A DNA stretch of 64,000 nt from Stomatobaculum sp. F0698 (GCF_030644385.1 NZ_CP130060.1:1550001-1614000), one strand, 5' to 3'. Numbered from the stretch's first letter, positions 32,125-42,862 are shown. Program-made: numbers and translations. Notes: generated by a model not told the origin, from the letters alone.

Positions 32125-32889
32125 CTACTTCTTCTTGGCAACAATATAAAATCTGTGAATGCTCCCCTCAAGCAGTCCATCTCTTTCAATGCTTTTCTGT
32201 GCCTCAAGCAACTGTTCAAAGCAGCTTTCAACAGAAAAGCCCGGAAACTCCCATTCGATAATTCTTGCAAACCAAACAAGAGCTCCGACATCAAAGAAAC
32301 GAATCGGCCGTCGGACTTCTCCGCTTTCCAGTATCTCAAAACCATGTGCGAGAAGTTCCGCTTTTCTAACCTCCAGATATTGCTTTGGATATGGTACTTC
32401 TGTGAGCTGAGGAAGCAGCAGCTCAACCAATTCCCGATCATTTTCGGCGCCTACCTGCTGTGTTAGGAACAACCCTTCTGATTTTAATACGCGCTGCAGT
32501 TCCGCAGCGTCATAGTCTCCATGCCGGTTGGTGACAATATCAAAGCTTTGATCGGAAAACGGAAGCTTATCTTCTCCTCCCGCCGCTTTGAACTCAATTC
32601 CCAACGGGAGCAAAACCTTTTTGCACAGTTCCACATTCGGCGGATAGCCTTCGATCGCTGCCGTATTTTCATAGGGGTGTCGAAAAGTAAGCAAAAACTC
32701 TCCGCCACCGGTTTCCATATCCATCAGTTTCATGCTGTCGTTCCGATATTTCTGAATCATCTTTCCAAAATCCCACGGTAAATCATCTTCTTCCGTATAC
32801 CTGCCATGAATATGAGAAAAATCCCATCCGTGAATACGGGCGATTTCCTCCTCTCTTTTCCAGCTTTCCTTTCGTTGTTCTACCGTCAT
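32125..32889 (-). CDS. Class I SAM-dependent methyltransferase
   Basis: A 254-residue protein; the ATG at 32887-32889 is used because GAAGGAAG precedes it. The SAM-binding motif I is MKLMDMETGGGEFL, followed by the acidic ribose-binding IEGYPPNVELC, then FKAAGGEDKLPFSDQSFDIV (motifs II and III). The C-terminal 100 residues (KAELLAHGFEILESGEVRRP) resemble small-molecule methyltransferases. The acceptor cannot be deduced. It stands alone and is more AT-rich than the housekeeping genes nearby, consistent with an accessory gene beside an IS30 relic. Confidence 0.88.
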   Translation of the reverse strand: MTVEQRKESWKREEEIARIHGWDFSHIHGRYTEEDDLPWDFGKMIQKYRNDSMKLMDMETGGGEFLLTFRHPYENTAAIEGYPPNVELCKKVLLPLGIEFKAAGGEDKLPFSDQSFDIVTNRHGDYDAAELQRVLKSEGLFLTQQVGAENDRELVELLLPQLTEVPYPKQYLEVRKAELLAHGFEILESGEVRRPIRFFDVGALVWFARIIEWEFPGFSVESCFEQLLEAQKSIERDGLLEGSIHRFYIVAKKK

Positions 32890-32950
32890 ATGAACTTCCT
32901 TCTTCTCAGGCATTTCTGAAAACCATAATATTTAATTAGTAACTTACACC

Positions 32951-34180
32951 TTATATAGCCTGCCCCAGCAGCCAGTCAACCACATTCACAACCTGCACAC
33001 CATTGTAATTTCCCTGGCTGAAACGATCCAAGGTAAGAATGGTCTTTGGATAGTTATCCCGCACTTTCTGCAGTGGAGCTATTTCCCTGTCGAATGTTGT
33101 CTGTTCCGTCAGATTTGCTGTCACCTGATAATATTCATAGATCCCATCTTTCTTGACAACAAAGTCAATCTCCAGTTCTCCAAGCTTTCCGACCCATACC
33201 TCATATCCACGTCTCTTGAGCTCAAAGAAAATCACGTTCTCCAATGAAAAGCCAAGATCATACATTTGCTTCGGAAGAATAAGGTTCCGGATTCCGAGGT
33301 CCGAAATATAATATTTTGCCACATTTTTCAGAAGCTGCTTTCCAGATATGTTGATGGGACTTACTTCATAGAAAATATAAGGCTCCACTAGCGCTTCAAC
33401 ATAATCAGCCACTGTGGACTGAGAAACTTTTCTTCCCGTAGATGTGATAAACCCAGCTATTTTTTTTACGGAAATCGGGCTTCCCACACTGCCTGCCAGA
33501 AACCTGGATATGTTTTTCAAAAGGCTTACATCGTTGATCTTCCGCTTGTTCGGATCATCGCTCTTTCGCATTTCCCGTTCTTCGATATCTTTGATCAGAA
33601 TGGTATTGTAGATTCCCTCCAGATAGGTATGAACTTTGTTTGTATCCTTTCCAAGCATTGCCACAAAGGGAAATCCGCCGAACCCCAGATAGTCAGAAAA
33701 TGTCCTGTCAGGATCTTTGTCTCCCGCCGCATCCATATATTCACGGAAAGACAACGGCAACATATTGATTTCAACATATCGGCCTGACAGAAGCGTTGCC
33801 AGTTCGCCTGACAGCAGAAATGCATTGGACCCGGTAATATAGACGTCTACTCCTTCCTTGATATAGAGACTATCTACCACCTTTTCAAACTGGTTCACCT
33901 TCTGAACCTCATCCAGAAAAATATAGACCGGCCGCAGCTCTCCTATCCTTTCGGTAATGTATTGATACAGATTCTTATAATCTAGGAGATCCTCATATGC
34001 CAGATCCTCGAAATTGATACTGATAATCTGTTCCTTACTGACGCCTTCGGCCTGTATTTTCTCCCGGTATTCTGCGAGAAGTGTCGACTTGCCCGATCTG
34101 CGGATTCCGGTAATCACCTTGATTACCCTCTCATCTTTCCACTGATCAAGAAGCTCGAGATATTCCTTTCTCTGTATCAT
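32951..34180 (-). CDS. AAA ATPase with DUF4143 domain
   Basis: A 409-residue protein. Residues 17-150 are an AAA_14-type ATPase: Walker A GIRRSGKST (25-33), Walker B YIFLDEVQKV, and sensor VYITGSNAFLLSG with the following GRYVEINMLPLSFREY. Residues 215-370 are DUF4143, a winged-helix plus nuclease-like region (ISVKKIAGFITSTGRKVSQS; ENVIFFELKRRGYEVWVGKL; ELEIDFVVKKDGIYEYYQVT). The final E..VD..V..K..Q motif looks like a PD-(D/E)XK core. Such proteins are common accessory genes in anaerobes and archaea; the role is unknown. Single gene. Confidence 0.92.
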   Translation of the reverse strand: MIQRKEYLELLDQWKDERVIKVITGIRRSGKSTLLAEYREKIQAEGVSKEQIISINFEDLAYEDLLDYKNLYQYITERIGELRPVYIFLDEVQKVNQFEKVVDSLYIKEGVDVYITGSNAFLLSGELATLLSGRYVEINMLPLSFREYMDAAGDKDPDRTFSDYLGFGGFPFVAMLGKDTNKVHTYLEGIYNTILIKDIEEREMRKSDDPNKRKINDVSLLKNISRFLAGSVGSPISVKKIAGFITSTGRKVSQSTVADYVEALVEPYIFYEVSPINISGKQLLKNVAKYYISDLGIRNLILPKQMYDLGFSLENVIFFELKRRGYEVWVGKLGELEIDFVVKKDGIYEYYQVTANLTEQTTFDREIAPLQKVRDNYPKTILTLDRFSQGNYNGVQVVNVVDWLLGQAI

Positions 34181-34296
34181 AAAAGACCTCCTGTCTAATC
34201 TACATTCATTGTAATGCAGGCCAGACAGAAGGTCAACATGTATCCCGATTTCGGTATAAATATCTGTATTATTTATTTATGTCCCGGTTTCGAAAT

Positions 34297-35847
34297 TTAT
34301 TCCAACTCAATCGTCCCCGGCGGTTTCGAGGTCAGATCGTAGAACACGCGGTTCACGCCCTTCACCTCGTTCACGATGCGGTTCATGACGGTCTGGAGCA
34401 CCGCAAACGGAATTTCCGCGCACTCGGCGGTCATGAAGTCGTCCGTCTTCACCGCGCGGAGCGCAACGGCGTAATCGTAGGTGCGGAAATCGCCCATCAC
34501 ACCGACGGAGCGGAGGTTCGTGAGTGCGGCAAAGTACTGGCTGAGCTCACGCGCAAGGCCTGCTTTCTGAATCTCCTCGCGGTAGATGCTGTCTGCCTCC
34601 TGGACTATCTTCACCTTTTCCGGCGTGACTTCGCCGATGATGCGGACGCCGAGTCCCGGGCCCGGGAAGGGCTGGCGGTACACGAGTTCTTCGGGGAGAC
34701 CGAGCTCTAAGCCGACCTTACGCACTTCGTCCTTGAAGAGGTTGCGGAGCGGCTCAATGATTGCTCGGAACTCAATGTTTTTCGGCAAACCTCCCACGTT
34801 GTGGTGGGACTTAATCACCGCACCCTTGCCGAGTCCGGATTCGACCACGTCTGCGTAGATCGTGCCCTGGCAGAGGAAATCGACCGCGCCGATTTTCTTT
34901 GCCTCGCGCTCAAAGATGCGAATAAATTGCTCGCCGATAATCTTCCGCTTCTGCTCGGGCTCTTCGACTCCCTTCAGCTTCTCGAAGTACTCGGGGCCCG
35001 CATTCACGCGGATAAAGTTTAAGTCGTACTTGCCCTTCGGTCCGAAAATGGCTTCGACTTCATCGCCCTCGTCCTTCCGAAGGAGGCCGTGATCCACGAA
35101 GACGCAGGTGAGCTGCTTGCCGATGGCCTTAGCCATCAAAGTCGCCGCAACCGAAGAATCCACGCCGCCGGAGAGCGCAAGGAGCACCTTGCCGTCGCCT
35201 ACGGTCTCGCGGATGCGCTGAATCTCTGCCTCCGCGAAGCTGTCCATCTTCCAATCGCCCTTGCAGCCGCAGACATCATAGAGGAAGTTGTGAATCAGCT
35301 CTTTGCCGTACTCGGTGTGCTGCACTTCCGGGTGGAACTGCGTCGCGTAGATGTGACGCGCCGTATCCTCCATGGCCGCAACCGGGCAGTTCTCGGTGTG
35401 CGCGGTCACAGTAAAGCCGGACGGCACCTTGGAGATATAGTCCGTGTGGGACATCCAGCTGGAAATCTCAGCCGGAACGCCGCGGAACAGCGTTGCATCC
35501 GTCTTTACTTCTGTCTTGGTCTTGCCGTACTCGCTGACCGGCGCGGTCTCAACCTTGCCGTCCAGGGTGTGCGCAATCAGCTGTGCGCCGTAGCAGAAGC
35601 CGAGAATCGGGATGCCGAGCTCAAACACCTTTTTATCAATGTGCTGGCTCTCCTCTTTGAAGACGGACTGCGGTCCGCCCGTAAAAATGAGTCCCTTCGG
35701 CTGCATTGCCTTTAACTTGTCCAAATCGATGTCGGAAGCATAGACCTCCGCATAAACGCCTTCGTCGCGCACGCGTCTTGCAATCAGCTGGTTATACTGC
35801 CCGCCGAAATCCAACACTATAATCTTTTCCTGTTGTTCGAGTTCCAC
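34297..35847 (-). CDS. guaA: GMP synthase (glutamine-hydrolysing)
   Basis: A 516-residue enzyme converting XMP to GMP with glutamine and ATP. The N-terminal class I amidotransferase domain has the catalytic Cys in LGFCYGAQ and His in [12 protein letters not shown]. The ATP-pyrophosphatase domain has SGGVDSSV (P-loop). The C-terminal dimerisation domain includes the XMP-binding [15 protein letters not shown] and ends in [10 protein letters not shown], the universal GuaA terminus. Length is normal. It has its own transcript; TTGTTG and TATGAT with an 18-base spacer occur about 45 bases upstream of the start. No purine riboswitch was recognised in the short leader. Confidence 0.98.
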   Translation of the reverse strand: MELEQQEKIIVLDFGGQYNQLIARRVRDEGVYAEVYASDIDLDKLKAMQPKGLIFTGGPQSVFKEESQHIDKKVFELGIPILGFCYGAQLIAHTLDGKVETAPVSEYGKTKTEVKTDATLFRGVPAEISSWMSHTDYISKVPSGFTVTAHTENCPVAAMEDTARHIYATQFHPEVQHTEYGKELIHNFLYDVCGCKGDWKMDSFAEAEIQRIRETVGDGKVLLALSGGVDSSVAATLMAKAIGKQLTCVFVDHGLLRKDEGDEVEAIFGPKGKYDLNFIRVNAGPEYFEKLKGVEEPEQKRKIIGEQFIRIFEREAKKIGAVDFLCQGTIYADVVESGLGKGAVIKSHHNVGGLPKNIEFRAIIEPLRNLFKDEVRKVGLELGLPEELVYRQPFPGPGLGVRIIGEVTPEKVKIVQEADSIYREEIQKAGLARELSQYFAALTNLRSVGVMGDFRTYDYAVALRAVKTDDFMTAECAEIPFAVLQTVMNRIVNEVKGVNRVFYDLTSKPPGTIELE

Positions 35848-35956
35848 GTCGCTCTCCTCTCTGAATAATCTCCCGTCATCATATCACATTTGCGGGCGGC
35901 GCAACAATCGACAATCATGTTTCTCCGCGCAAAACGAGTATGCATCACGGTTAAAC

Positions 35957-35999
35957 CAAAGCCGCCAAAGCTTCGGTATCTCCTGCTTTAGCGGCTTTA
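35957..35999 (-). terminator. Hairpin after uvrA
   Basis: AAAGCCGC.AAAGC pairs with GCTTTAGCGGCTTT, ten bases past the uvrA stop. The T run on the minus strand is interrupted. Confidence 0.55.
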
Positions 36000-36008
36000 T
36001 GTAATAAC

Positions 36009-38831
36009 TCAAAGGTATTTTTTCAGATAGCGCCCGGTCCAGGAATTCTCGACCGCCGCCACTTCCTCCGGGGTGCCCGCGGCAACCACGGTACCGCCGC
36101 CATCTCCCCCTTCGGGTCCCATGTCTATGATATAGTCCGCCGTCTTGATGACGTCTAAGTTGTGCTCAATCACAATCACGGTGTTACCGCTCTCGGAGAG
36201 GCGTCTTAAAATATCCACGAGCTTATGCACATCCGCAAAGTGGAGGCCGGTGGTCGGCTCGTCCAGAATGTAGACCGTGCGCCCGGTGCCGCGGCGCGAG
36301 AGTTCGGCCGCGAGCTTAATGCGCTGTGCCTCGCCGCCCGAGAGCTCGGTGCTCGGCTGCCCGAGGCGGATGTAGGAGAGGCCCACATCCATCAGGGTCT
36401 GCATCTTCCGCGCGATGCTCGGCACGTTCTCAAAGAAGCTGCAGGCCTCTTCGACCGTCATGTTGAGCACGTCGTAGATGGTCTTTCCCTTGTAGCGCAC
36501 TTCGAGGGTCTCGCGGTTATAACGCTTGCCGCCGCAGACCTCGCAGGGCACATAGACATCCGGCAGGAAGTGCATCTCGATCTTCACGATGCCGTCGCCC
36601 GCACAGGCCTCGCAACGCCCGCCCTTGATGTTAAAGCTGAAGCGCCCTTTCTGATAGCCGCGCGCCTTCGCATCCGGCGTCGCCGCAAAGAGGTCTCGAA
36701 TCAAATCGAAGACGCCCGTATAGGTTGCGGGATTAGAACGCGGCGTTCTGCCGATCGGGGACTGGTCGATCGCAATGACCTTATCTAGCTTACCGTCCCA
36801 CTCGATGCTCTGAAACGCGCCCGGATGTTCGTGTGCGCGGTTTAACTTCTTCGCGAGATACTTATAGAGAATCTCGTTGACCAGCGAGGACTTTCCGGAA
36901 CCGGAGACACCGGTCACGCAGGTCATGACGCCGAGCGGGAACCTGACCGTAGGCTTTTTCAGATTGTTTTCGGCAGCGCCCTTCACCGTGAGAAACTGAT
37001 CGGACTTTCGCCGCTCCGCGGGCACCGGAATTTTCTTCGCACCGGAGAGGTACTGTCCCGTAATGCTGTCCAGGTTCTTCATGAGATCCTCGGCGGTTCC
37101 CGCCGCGACCACCTGTCCGCCGTGCTCGCCGGCACCCGGGCCTATGTCGATGACCCAGTCCGCCGCGCGCATGGTGCCCTCATCGTGCTCGACCACGAGG
37201 ACCGAGTTTCCGAGGTCGCGGAGGTGCTTTAGGGTCGCGAGGAGCTTATCGTTGTCCCTCTGGTGGAGGCCTATGCTCGGCTCGTCCAGAATGTAGGCGA
37301 CGCCGACCAGACCGGAGCCGATCTGGGTCGCCAGGCGGATGCGCTGTGCCTCGCCGCCCGAGAGGGTTGCCGTGCCGCGGCTCAAACTCAGGTAGTCGAG
37401 CCCCACATCGATTAAGAAGCTCACGCGGTTATGAATCTCTTTTAAAATCTGCTCGCCTATCTTTCGCTGGGTCTCCGTGAGTGTCAGGCCGTCCGCAAAG
37501 TCGCGGAATTTGACGATCGACATATCCGTCGCGTCGTAGATATTTTTCCCGCCGACCGTGACCGCGAGGCTCGACTTCTTGAGACGCTTTCCGCCGCAGG
37601 CCTTGCAGGGCGTGATGCGCATGTAGCTCTCGTACTCCTGCTTCATGGTATCGGAAAAAGTCTCGCGGTAGCGGCGATTCTCGTTTTCAATGAGGCCCTC
37701 AAAGGCAACCTGATAGGTGCCCTCGCCGCGCTGGCTCTTATAGAAAACAGGTACTTCCTTCCCCTTGGTGCCGTAGAGTATGAGTTCCCGCACGGACGTG
37801 GGATAGTCCTCAAACGGCGTGTCGAGCGAAAAGTTGTAGTGCTCCGCGAGCGCATTTAAGAGCGCGTTCGTAAAACTGCCCTTCTGGCTGCTCGAGTTCC
37901 AGCCGGGCGCTGTAATCGCGCCCTGATTCAGCGAGAGGCTCTCGTCCGGAATCATGAGGCTCGGGTCGAACTCCATCTTGTAGCCGAGTCCCGCACACTC
38001 CGGGCAAGCGCCGAAGGGGTTATTGAAGGAAAAACTTCTCGGCTCCACCTCTTCGATGGAAATACCGCAGTCCGGGCAGGCAAAGTTCTGCGAAAAGCGC
38101 AGGGTCTCGCCGTCCACAATCTCTGCCTCGGCAATGCCGTCCGCAAGCGCGAGCGCTGCCTCGAGCGAATCGGTGAGTCGCTGCTGAATGCCCGCGCGAA
38201 TCGAGATGCGATCCACAACAATCTCGATGTTATGCTTGATGTTCTTATCCAGCACAATCTCTTCGCTTAATTCGTACTGGTTGCCGTCCACGCGGACGCG
38301 CACATAGCCGCTCCGCTTTGCCTTTTCGAGCACCTTCTCGTGTCTGCCCTTTTTGCCGCGCACCACGGGCGCCAGAATCTGCACACGGGTCTTCTCCGGC
38401 AGGGCGAGCAGCTGATCCACCATCTGGTCTATGGTCTGCCGCTGCACCTCCCGCCCGCAGTTCGGGCAATGCGGGATGCCGATGCGCGCATATAAGAGGC
38501 GCAGGTAGTCGTAAATCTCGGTCACGGTACCCACGGTGGAACGCGGGTTCCGGTTGGTGCTCTTTTGATCAATCGAAATCGCAGGGGAGAGGCCTTCTAT
38601 GCTCTCCACTTCCGGCTTCTCCATCTGCCCGAGGAACTGTCTCGCATAACTCGAGAGCGATTCCATGTATCGCCGCTGCCCCTCGGCGTAAATCGTATCA
38701 AACGCAAGGCTCGACTTTCCCGAGCCCGAGAGGCCGGTCAGAACCACCAACTCATTCCGCGGGATGTTGATGTCCACGTGTTTTAAGTTGTGCTCCGCCG
38801 CGCCCCGTATTTTAATATATTGTTTTGCCAT
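36009..38831 (-). CDS. uvrA: Excinuclease ABC subunit A
   Basis: A 940-residue DNA damage-recognition ATPase of nucleotide excision repair. The start at 38831 ([20 protein letters not shown]) follows AGAGGAAG and fits the family; an in-frame extension upstream runs into the leader hairpin. Two ABC modules are present: Walker [11 protein letters not shown] near residue 32 and [10 protein letters not shown] in the second half, signatures [11 protein letters not shown] in both, and Walker [15 protein letters not shown] and [14 protein letters not shown]. Zinc-binding CxxC pairs occur at CPNCG, CPDCG and CKACG, and in the second half at CEACAG and CEVCGG. It has its own promoter at 38912-38940. 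uvrB is not in the window. Confidence 0.98.
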   Translation of the reverse strand: MAKQYIKIRGAAEHNLKHVDINIPRNELVVLTGLSGSGKSSLAFDTIYAEGQRRYMESLSSYARQFLGQMEKPEVESIEGLSPAISIDQKSTNRNPRSTVGTVTEIYDYLRLLYARIGIPHCPNCGREVQRQTIDQMVDQLLALPEKTRVQILAPVVRGKKGRHEKVLEKAKRSGYVRVRVDGNQYELSEEIVLDKNIKHNIEIVVDRISIRAGIQQRLTDSLEAALALADGIAEAEIVDGETLRFSQNFACPDCGISIEEVEPRSFSFNNPFGACPECAGLGYKMEFDPSLMIPDESLSLNQGAITAPGWNSSSQKGSFTNALLNALAEHYNFSLDTPFEDYPTSVRELILYGTKGKEVPVFYKSQRGEGTYQVAFEGLIENENRRYRETFSDTMKQEYESYMRITPCKACGGKRLKKSSLAVTVGGKNIYDATDMSIVKFRDFADGLTLTETQRKIGEQILKEIHNRVSFLIDVGLDYLSLSRGTATLSGGEAQRIRLATQIGSGLVGVAYILDEPSIGLHQRDNDKLLATLKHLRDLGNSVLVVEHDEGTMRAADWVIDIGPGAGEHGGQVVAAGTAEDLMKNLDSITGQYLSGAKKIPVPAERRKSDQFLTVKGAAENNLKKPTVRFPLGVMTCVTGVSGSGKSSLVNEILYKYLAKKLNRAHEHPGAFQSIEWDGKLDKVIAIDQSPIGRTPRSNPATYTGVFDLIRDLFAATPDAKARGYQKGRFSFNIKGGRCEACAGDGIVKIEMHFLPDVYVPCEVCGGKRYNRETLEVRYKGKTIYDVLNMTVEEACSFFENVPSIARKMQTLMDVGLSYIRLGQPSTELSGGEAQRIKLAAELSRRGTGRTVYILDEPTTGLHFADVHKLVDILRRLSESGNTVIVIEHNLDVIKTADYIIDMGPEGGDGGGTVVAAGTPEEVAAVENSWTGRYLKKYL

Positions 38832-38862
38832 TTCTTCCTCTATCGCCTGTCGCAGGTACAAA

Positions 38863-38891
38863 CAAAGCGCCTCTTCCCTTGGCAGAGGCGC
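38863..38891 (-). terminator. Hairpin between the reductase gene and uvrA
   Basis: GCGCCTCT pairs perfectly with AGAGGCGC around a 9-base loop, followed on the minus strand by TTTG. It would end transcription from the reductase gene, but it also lies within the uvrA leader because the uvrA promoter is upstream of it. Confidence 0.5.
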
Positions 38892-38911
38892 AAAATACAA
38901 ATCACATATTC

Positions 38912-38940
38912 AGTATAGCGGCAGAACCGTCCCACGGCAA
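38912..38940 (-). promoter_or_regulatory. uvrA promoter
   Basis: TTGCCG (38935-38940) and TATACT (38912-38917) on the minus strand with a 17-base spacer. No clear LexA (SOS) box was seen next to it. Confidence 0.55.
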
Positions 38941-38959
38941 GGGAAAAGAGAACATTTGT

Positions 38960-40306
38960 TTATGCGAACAAGTCGTTAAATGCCTCGGTCATTGTGGGGT
39001 GCGTATAAATCTGCTCCGCGAGCTCGGAAGCGGGAATCTTGCTGTCCATAGCGCGCTTCACGAGGTTAATCATCTCCGGGGACTCCGGGCAGAAGAGGTG
39101 TGCGCCGAGAATGAGTCCCGTGCCCTCTTCCACCAGCACCTTCAGCGCGCCGCGGGTCTCACGGAGCACCTGTGCCTTCGGGATTGCCGCGGTCGGAAGC
39201 AAGGTCTTCTTAAACTTCTTTCCGGCTGCGACCGCCTCCTCCTCGCTTAATCCCACTCTCGCAAAGGGCGGAGTCAGGAAGACCGCGTAGGGCACCGCAC
39301 CGCGATTCTCGGTGCTGCGTCCCTTGCCCTTCAGGGCATCGCGGACAATGCGGAAGTCATCGAGGGAGATGTAGGTAAACTGGAGCTCACCGCGCACATC
39401 GCCCATTGCGAAGATATGCGGCACTTTGGTGCGGCACTGCGCATCGGTCACGATGCCGCCGCGCGCCGTAACTTCGACGCCCGCATGCTCGAGGCCGAGA
39501 TTAGCGCTGTTCGGCTTTCTGCCGGTCGCAAGGAGTACTGCGTCTCCCGTTTTCTCTTCTGCCTTGCCGCCCACGGTAAAGCGCACGCTGCCGCCCTGAA
39601 TCTCCTCGACCTTCGCGCCCTTGATAATCTCGATGCCGCTCTCAACGAGGGTCTTCTCGATGAGTGCCGCCATCTCCTTATCCTCGCGCGGGATGAACTG
39701 CTCGATGTCCTGAATGACTGTGACCTCAGAGCCGAAGTTATTGTAGTAGGATGCAAACTCGAGGCCGATGTAGCCGCCGCCGATGATGACCAGCTTCTCC
39801 GGAAGTTCGCTGAGCTCCATCATGCTCTCGCTCGTAAATACCTTCTTGTTGTTTTCGATGCCCGCAATCGGCGGAATCACCGTGACCGCACCGGTGTTGA
39901 TGAAGATGCGCTCTGCCTTTGCCTCATCCACGCGACCGTCCGGGAACTGAAGCTTTACGTGGTGCTGATCCAGAAAGACTGCGCGCGCATCAATGATCTC
40001 CGCACCGGTCGATGCGATTTTCTCATAGTTCTTTTGACGGAGGAAGCCCGTGAGGCGCTGCTTCTCCGCAATTGCCGCCCGGTAGCGCTCCTTCTTCTCC
40101 TCCAAGCTGCCGCCGAAGGTCGCCGAGAGCGCTGCGCTGTGCTCCAGAGACTTCGAGGGGATGCAAGCCACATTGATGCAGGTGCCGCCGTAGCGAAGGG
40201 GATTCTCTTCCACCAGAGCGGTCTTCTCGCCCTGCTTTGCGAGATAGCCCGCGAGCGTCTTGCCCGCCTTGCCGAAGCCGATAATCAGGTTTTTATATTC
40301 TCTCAT
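38960..40306 (-). CDS. FAD-dependent disulfide reductase, RclA/MerA-like
   Basis: A 448-residue flavoprotein of the pyridine-nucleotide disulfide oxidoreductase class I family. The start at 40306 is seven bases behind AGGAGG. FAD-binding LIIGFGKAGKTLAGYLAKQG, the redox-active pair in GGTCINVACIPSK, the NADPH-binding VIIGGGYIGLEFASYYNNFG, the second FAD motif THIFAMGDVRGE-like (PHIFAMGDVRG), and the C-terminal HPTMTEAFNDLF are all visible. The redox motif CINVAC and the absence of a lipoyl complex nearby favour the RclA / hypothiocyanous-acid or mercuric reductase branch over dihydrolipoamide dehydrogenase. This would protect a mucosal anaerobe from host oxidants; that is inferred. Confidence 0.85.
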   Translation of the reverse strand: MREYKNLIIGFGKAGKTLAGYLAKQGEKTALVEENPLRYGGTCINVACIPSKSLEHSAALSATFGGSLEEKKERYRAAIAEKQRLTGFLRQKNYEKIASTGAEIIDARAVFLDQHHVKLQFPDGRVDEAKAERIFINTGAVTVIPPIAGIENNKKVFTSESMMELSELPEKLVIIGGGYIGLEFASYYNNFGSEVTVIQDIEQFIPREDKEMAALIEKTLVESGIEIIKGAKVEEIQGGSVRFTVGGKAEEKTGDAVLLATGRKPNSANLGLEHAGVEVTARGGIVTDAQCRTKVPHIFAMGDVRGELQFTYISLDDFRIVRDALKGKGRSTENRGAVPYAVFLTPPFARVGLSEEEAVAAGKKFKKTLLPTAAIPKAQVLRETRGALKVLVEEGTGLILGAHLFCPESPEMINLVKRAMDSKIPASELAEQIYTHPTMTEAFNDLFA

Positions 40307-40396
40307 CACGGTACCTCCTTACAGATGCCAAATACAAAATAAGAATCATTCCTAAAAGTATCATAGACCCTTCCCACCCTCGCGTCAAGCAAAAGC

Positions 40397-40439
40397 AAAA
40401 AGAGGAAGCATAAGCCGAAAAGGCCTGCTTCCTCTTTTT
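40397..40439 (-). terminator. Terminator of the amino-acid ABC operon
   Basis: AAAAAGAGGAAGCA pairs with TGCTTCCTCTTTTT around a 15-base loop, 23 bases after the ATPase stop. It can act in both directions. Confidence 0.85.
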
Positions 40440-40462
40440 CACAGCGCGTATCCCGCCACGCT

Positions 40463-41200
40463 CTATAATACCTTGCTCAAAAAGCTCTGCAATCTCTCGT
40501 TTTTCGGGTTTCCGAAGAGTTCCGCGGGGCTTCCTTCTTCGAGGAAGTAACCGTCCGCAAGGAACATGACGCGGGAAGCAACTTCGCGCGCAAAGCCCAT
40601 CTCGTGGGTCACAACGACCATGGTCATCTTCTGCGCAGCGAGGTCCTTCATCACGTTCAGCACTTCACCGACCATCTCCGGGTCGAGCGCCGAGGTAGGC
40701 TCGTCAAAGAGCATCACATCCGGCTTCATGCAGAGCGCCCGCACAATCGCGATGCGCTGCTGCTGTCCGCCCGAGAGCTGCTGCGGATAGGCGTTCGCTC
40801 GCTCGGCAAGCCCTACCTTATGAAGCAGCTCTATCGCATAGGCCTCTGCCTCCTCCCGGCTCCGCTTTTGGAGCTCTATGGGGCCGATGGTCAGGTTCTT
40901 TAGAATATTCATATGCGGAAAGAGATTAAACTGCTGAAATACCATGCCCATGCGCTGCCGCACGCGGTCTATATCGGTCTTTTTGTCGCAGAGATCCTCC
41001 CCCTCAAAGAAGATACTCCCCGAGGAGGCCTCTTCGAGGCGGTTTAGGCAGCGGAGAAAGGTTGACTTCCCGGAGCCCGAAGGGCCGATCACGCAGACCA
41101 CCTCGCCCGCCTTGATATCCGTTGTGATTCCCTTTAAGACCTCCTGTTTCCCGAATTGCTTCCGTAGATCTTTTACCTGTATCAATGCCTTAGCGCTCAC
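40463..41200 (-). CDS. Polar amino-acid ABC importer ATPase (GlnQ type)
   Basis: A 245-residue ATPase. Walker [10 protein letters not shown] (about 38-46), signature [20 protein letters not shown], Walker [15 protein letters not shown] and the H-loop [10 protein letters not shown] follow the GlnQ/HisP consensus exactly. It powers the importer made of the permease and binding protein encoded upstream in the same operon. Its start overlaps the permease gene by 11 bases. Confidence 0.96.
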   Translation of the reverse strand: MSAKALIQVKDLRKQFGKQEVLKGITTDIKAGEVVCVIGPSGSGKSTFLRCLNRLEEASSGSIFFEGEDLCDKKTDIDRVRQRMGMVFQQFNLFPHMNILKNLTIGPIELQKRSREEAEAYAIELLHKVGLAERANAYPQQLSGGQQQRIAIVRALCMKPDVMLFDEPTSALDPEMVGEVLNVMKDLAAQKMTMVVVTHEMGFAREVASRVMFLADGYFLEEGSPAELFGNPKNERLQSFLSKVL

Positions 41201-41882
41201 CGGTCTTTAAACTCCTCTCCAGATACTTGACACCTGCGGAGAATATCATCACGAGGCAGAGATAAATCAGCGCCACCGCCAGCATGGGCAGGTAGGGGGA
41301 ATACGTGCGGCTGCGGATGATATCGCCGCCCTTCGTGAGGTCGTTCAGCGCAACATAACCCGCGACCGAGGTCTCCTTTAAGAGAACAATAAACTCATTC
41401 GCCAGGGTCGGAATTACATTCTTGATTGCCTGCGGCATCACGATGCGCCACATGGTCTTCCAATAGCTGAAACCGAGGCTGCGCCCCGCCTCAAACTGCC
41501 CCCGCGGCACCGCTTCGATGCCGCTTCTGAAAATCTCCGCCTGATAGGCCCCCGAGTTGATGCCGAAGGCAATGATTGCGACCAGGATCGGAGGAATGCG
41601 CACCGAGGCAAAAATGCCGAAATAAATCAGTATGAGCTGCACGACGACCGGTGTTCCGCGAATCACGGTCAGGTAGACGCCGCCGATGGCGCTGAGCAGG
41701 CGAAACTTACCGGTGCTGCGGTGCGCCTCGCGCACCAGTGCAACCGAGAAGCCAAGGACCACACCGAGCAGCACCGCAAAAAAGGTGATCTCCAGGGTGA
41801 GCAGGAGGCCGTTGGTCAAATAGCGCCAACGGTGATCGACGATAAAATTCCGATAAAGATCATCCGCAAAGCTCTGAAACAT
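41190..41882 (-). CDS. Polar amino-acid ABC importer permease
   Basis: A 230-residue membrane protein. The ATG at 41880-41882 with GAGGAG in front is taken as the start; a GTG four codons earlier overlaps the stop of the binding-protein gene. It carries the HisM/GlnP features [20 protein letters not shown] and the cytoplasmic EAA loop ..[23 protein letters not shown], followed by [21 protein letters not shown] homodimer is expected because only one permease gene is present. Confidence 0.95.
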   Translation of the reverse strand: MFQSFADDLYRNFIVDHRWRYLTNGLLLTLEITFFAVLLGVVLGFSVALVREAHRSTGKFRLLSAIGGVYLTVIRGTPVVVQLILIYFGIFASVRIPPILVAIIAFGINSGAYQAEIFRSGIEAVPRGQFEAGRSLGFSYWKTMWRIVMPQAIKNVIPTLANEFIVLLKETSVAGYVALNDLTKGGDIIRSRTYSPYLPMLAVALIYLCLVMIFSAGVKYLERSLKTGER

Positions 41883-41890
41883 GCCTCTCC

Positions 41891-42691
41891 TCACTCTGCC
41901 TTAGTGTACTGGGTCACAATTTCATCGAGCTTCCCCTCGGACTTGAGCTCCGCGAGCGCCGCGTTGACCGCATTCAAGAGCTCCGTATTGCCCTTCTTCA
42001 CGCCGATTGCATAGGACTCGTCCGAGTAGCTGGAATCCAGGGCCTTGATGCCCTTAACCTCGTTCACAAACTCCTTTGCGGTCTGGCTGTCCACGATGAC
42101 CGCATCTATCTTGCCCTGCGTGAGCGCCTGCACGGCCTCCATGCTCTTCGAGTAACGGACCACCGCGTCTTCACCGAAGTCCTCGGTGCTAAAGAGATCG
42201 CTGGTTGTACCCTGCTGCACGCCGATTTTCTTGCCGGTCAGATCTTCCTTGCCTGCGATGGTCGAATTTTCCTGCACGAGAATCAGCTGAATCGAAGTCG
42301 CGTAGGTATCCGAGAAGTCCATGTTCTGCTTCCGGTCCTCGGTGACGGTCATGCCCGCCGCCGCGAGATCCGCCTTGCCAGACGCCACTTCCGGAATAAT
42401 GGAATCGAAGGCGACATCTTCAATCTGAAGTTCCAAACCGAGCTTCTCGGCAACCGCCCGGCAAATCTCGACATCGATACCCTTGATTTCATTGCCCTCG
42501 TGGTACTCGTAGGGCGGAAACTCCGCATTGGTCGCCATGATGAGCTTACCCGCGCTCACGGTCTTTACGCTTGCCGCGCCCTCTGCCTTGCTCTCCGCAG
42601 CGCTCTCGGCCGTCTTCTTACCGCCGCAGGCCATCAAGCTCATTCCCATCATTGCAATCGCCGCTGCCACTGCAAATTTTTTCATCTTCAT
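41891..42691 (-). CDS. Amino-acid-binding lipoprotein of the ABC importer
   Basis: A 266-residue extracellular binding protein (family 3 solute-binding). Residues 1-22 are a lipoprotein signal ending in lipobox LMAC. Ala/Ser/Glu-rich linker, then MATNAEFPPYEYHEGNEIKG, IDVEICRAVAEKLGLELQIE, SGKADLAAAGMTVTEDRKQN and GKKIGVQQGTTSDLF, all typical for cystine/polar amino-acid binders. The substrate is probably a polar amino acid or cystine. It is the first gene of the three-gene operon and has a strong promoter. Confidence 0.95.
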   Translation of the reverse strand: MKMKKFAVAAAIAMMGMSLMACGGKKTAESAAESKAEGAASVKTVSAGKLIMATNAEFPPYEYHEGNEIKGIDVEICRAVAEKLGLELQIEDVAFDSIIPEVASGKADLAAAGMTVTEDRKQNMDFSDTYATSIQLILVQENSTIAGKEDLTGKKIGVQQGTTSDLFSTEDFGEDAVVRYSKSMEAVQALTQGKIDAVIVDSQTAKEFVNEVKGIKALDSSYSDESYAIGVKKGNTELLNAVNAALAELKSEGKLDEIVTQYTKAE

Positions 42692-42732
42692 TTCAATCCC
42701 CTCCCCGATGGAATCGTTGTTTTCTTTTGCTC

Positions 42733-42760
42733 ATTATACTTCATCGATGCAAAAATGCAA
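42733..42760 (-). promoter_or_regulatory. Promoter of the amino-acid ABC operon
   Basis: TTGCAT (42755-42760) and TATAAT (42733-42738) on the minus strand with 16 bases between. TTGCA repeats (TTGCATTTTTGCAT, and another TTGC upstream) surround the -35 and could bind a regulator. Confidence 0.7.
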
Positions 42761-42812
42761 GCGAAATTTGCAATAATAATCGAATATTATTTATATATAT
42801 GCATTCATTCCC

Positions 42813-42856
42813 AAAAAAAGAGGCAGCCGACACTTGCTTTCCTGTCGGTCTGCCTC
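42813..42856 (-). terminator. Terminator after the S41 protease gene
   Basis: GAGGCAG-CGACA pairs with TGTCGG-CTGCCTC, followed by seven T on the minus strand, seven bases past the stop. Confidence 0.85.
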
Positions 42857-42862
42857 GATTCT

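Noticed and set aside
35848..35956. Purine riboswitch before guaA
   Set aside because: No aptamer three-way junction; the leader is too short and a vegetative promoter sits about 45 bases from the start.
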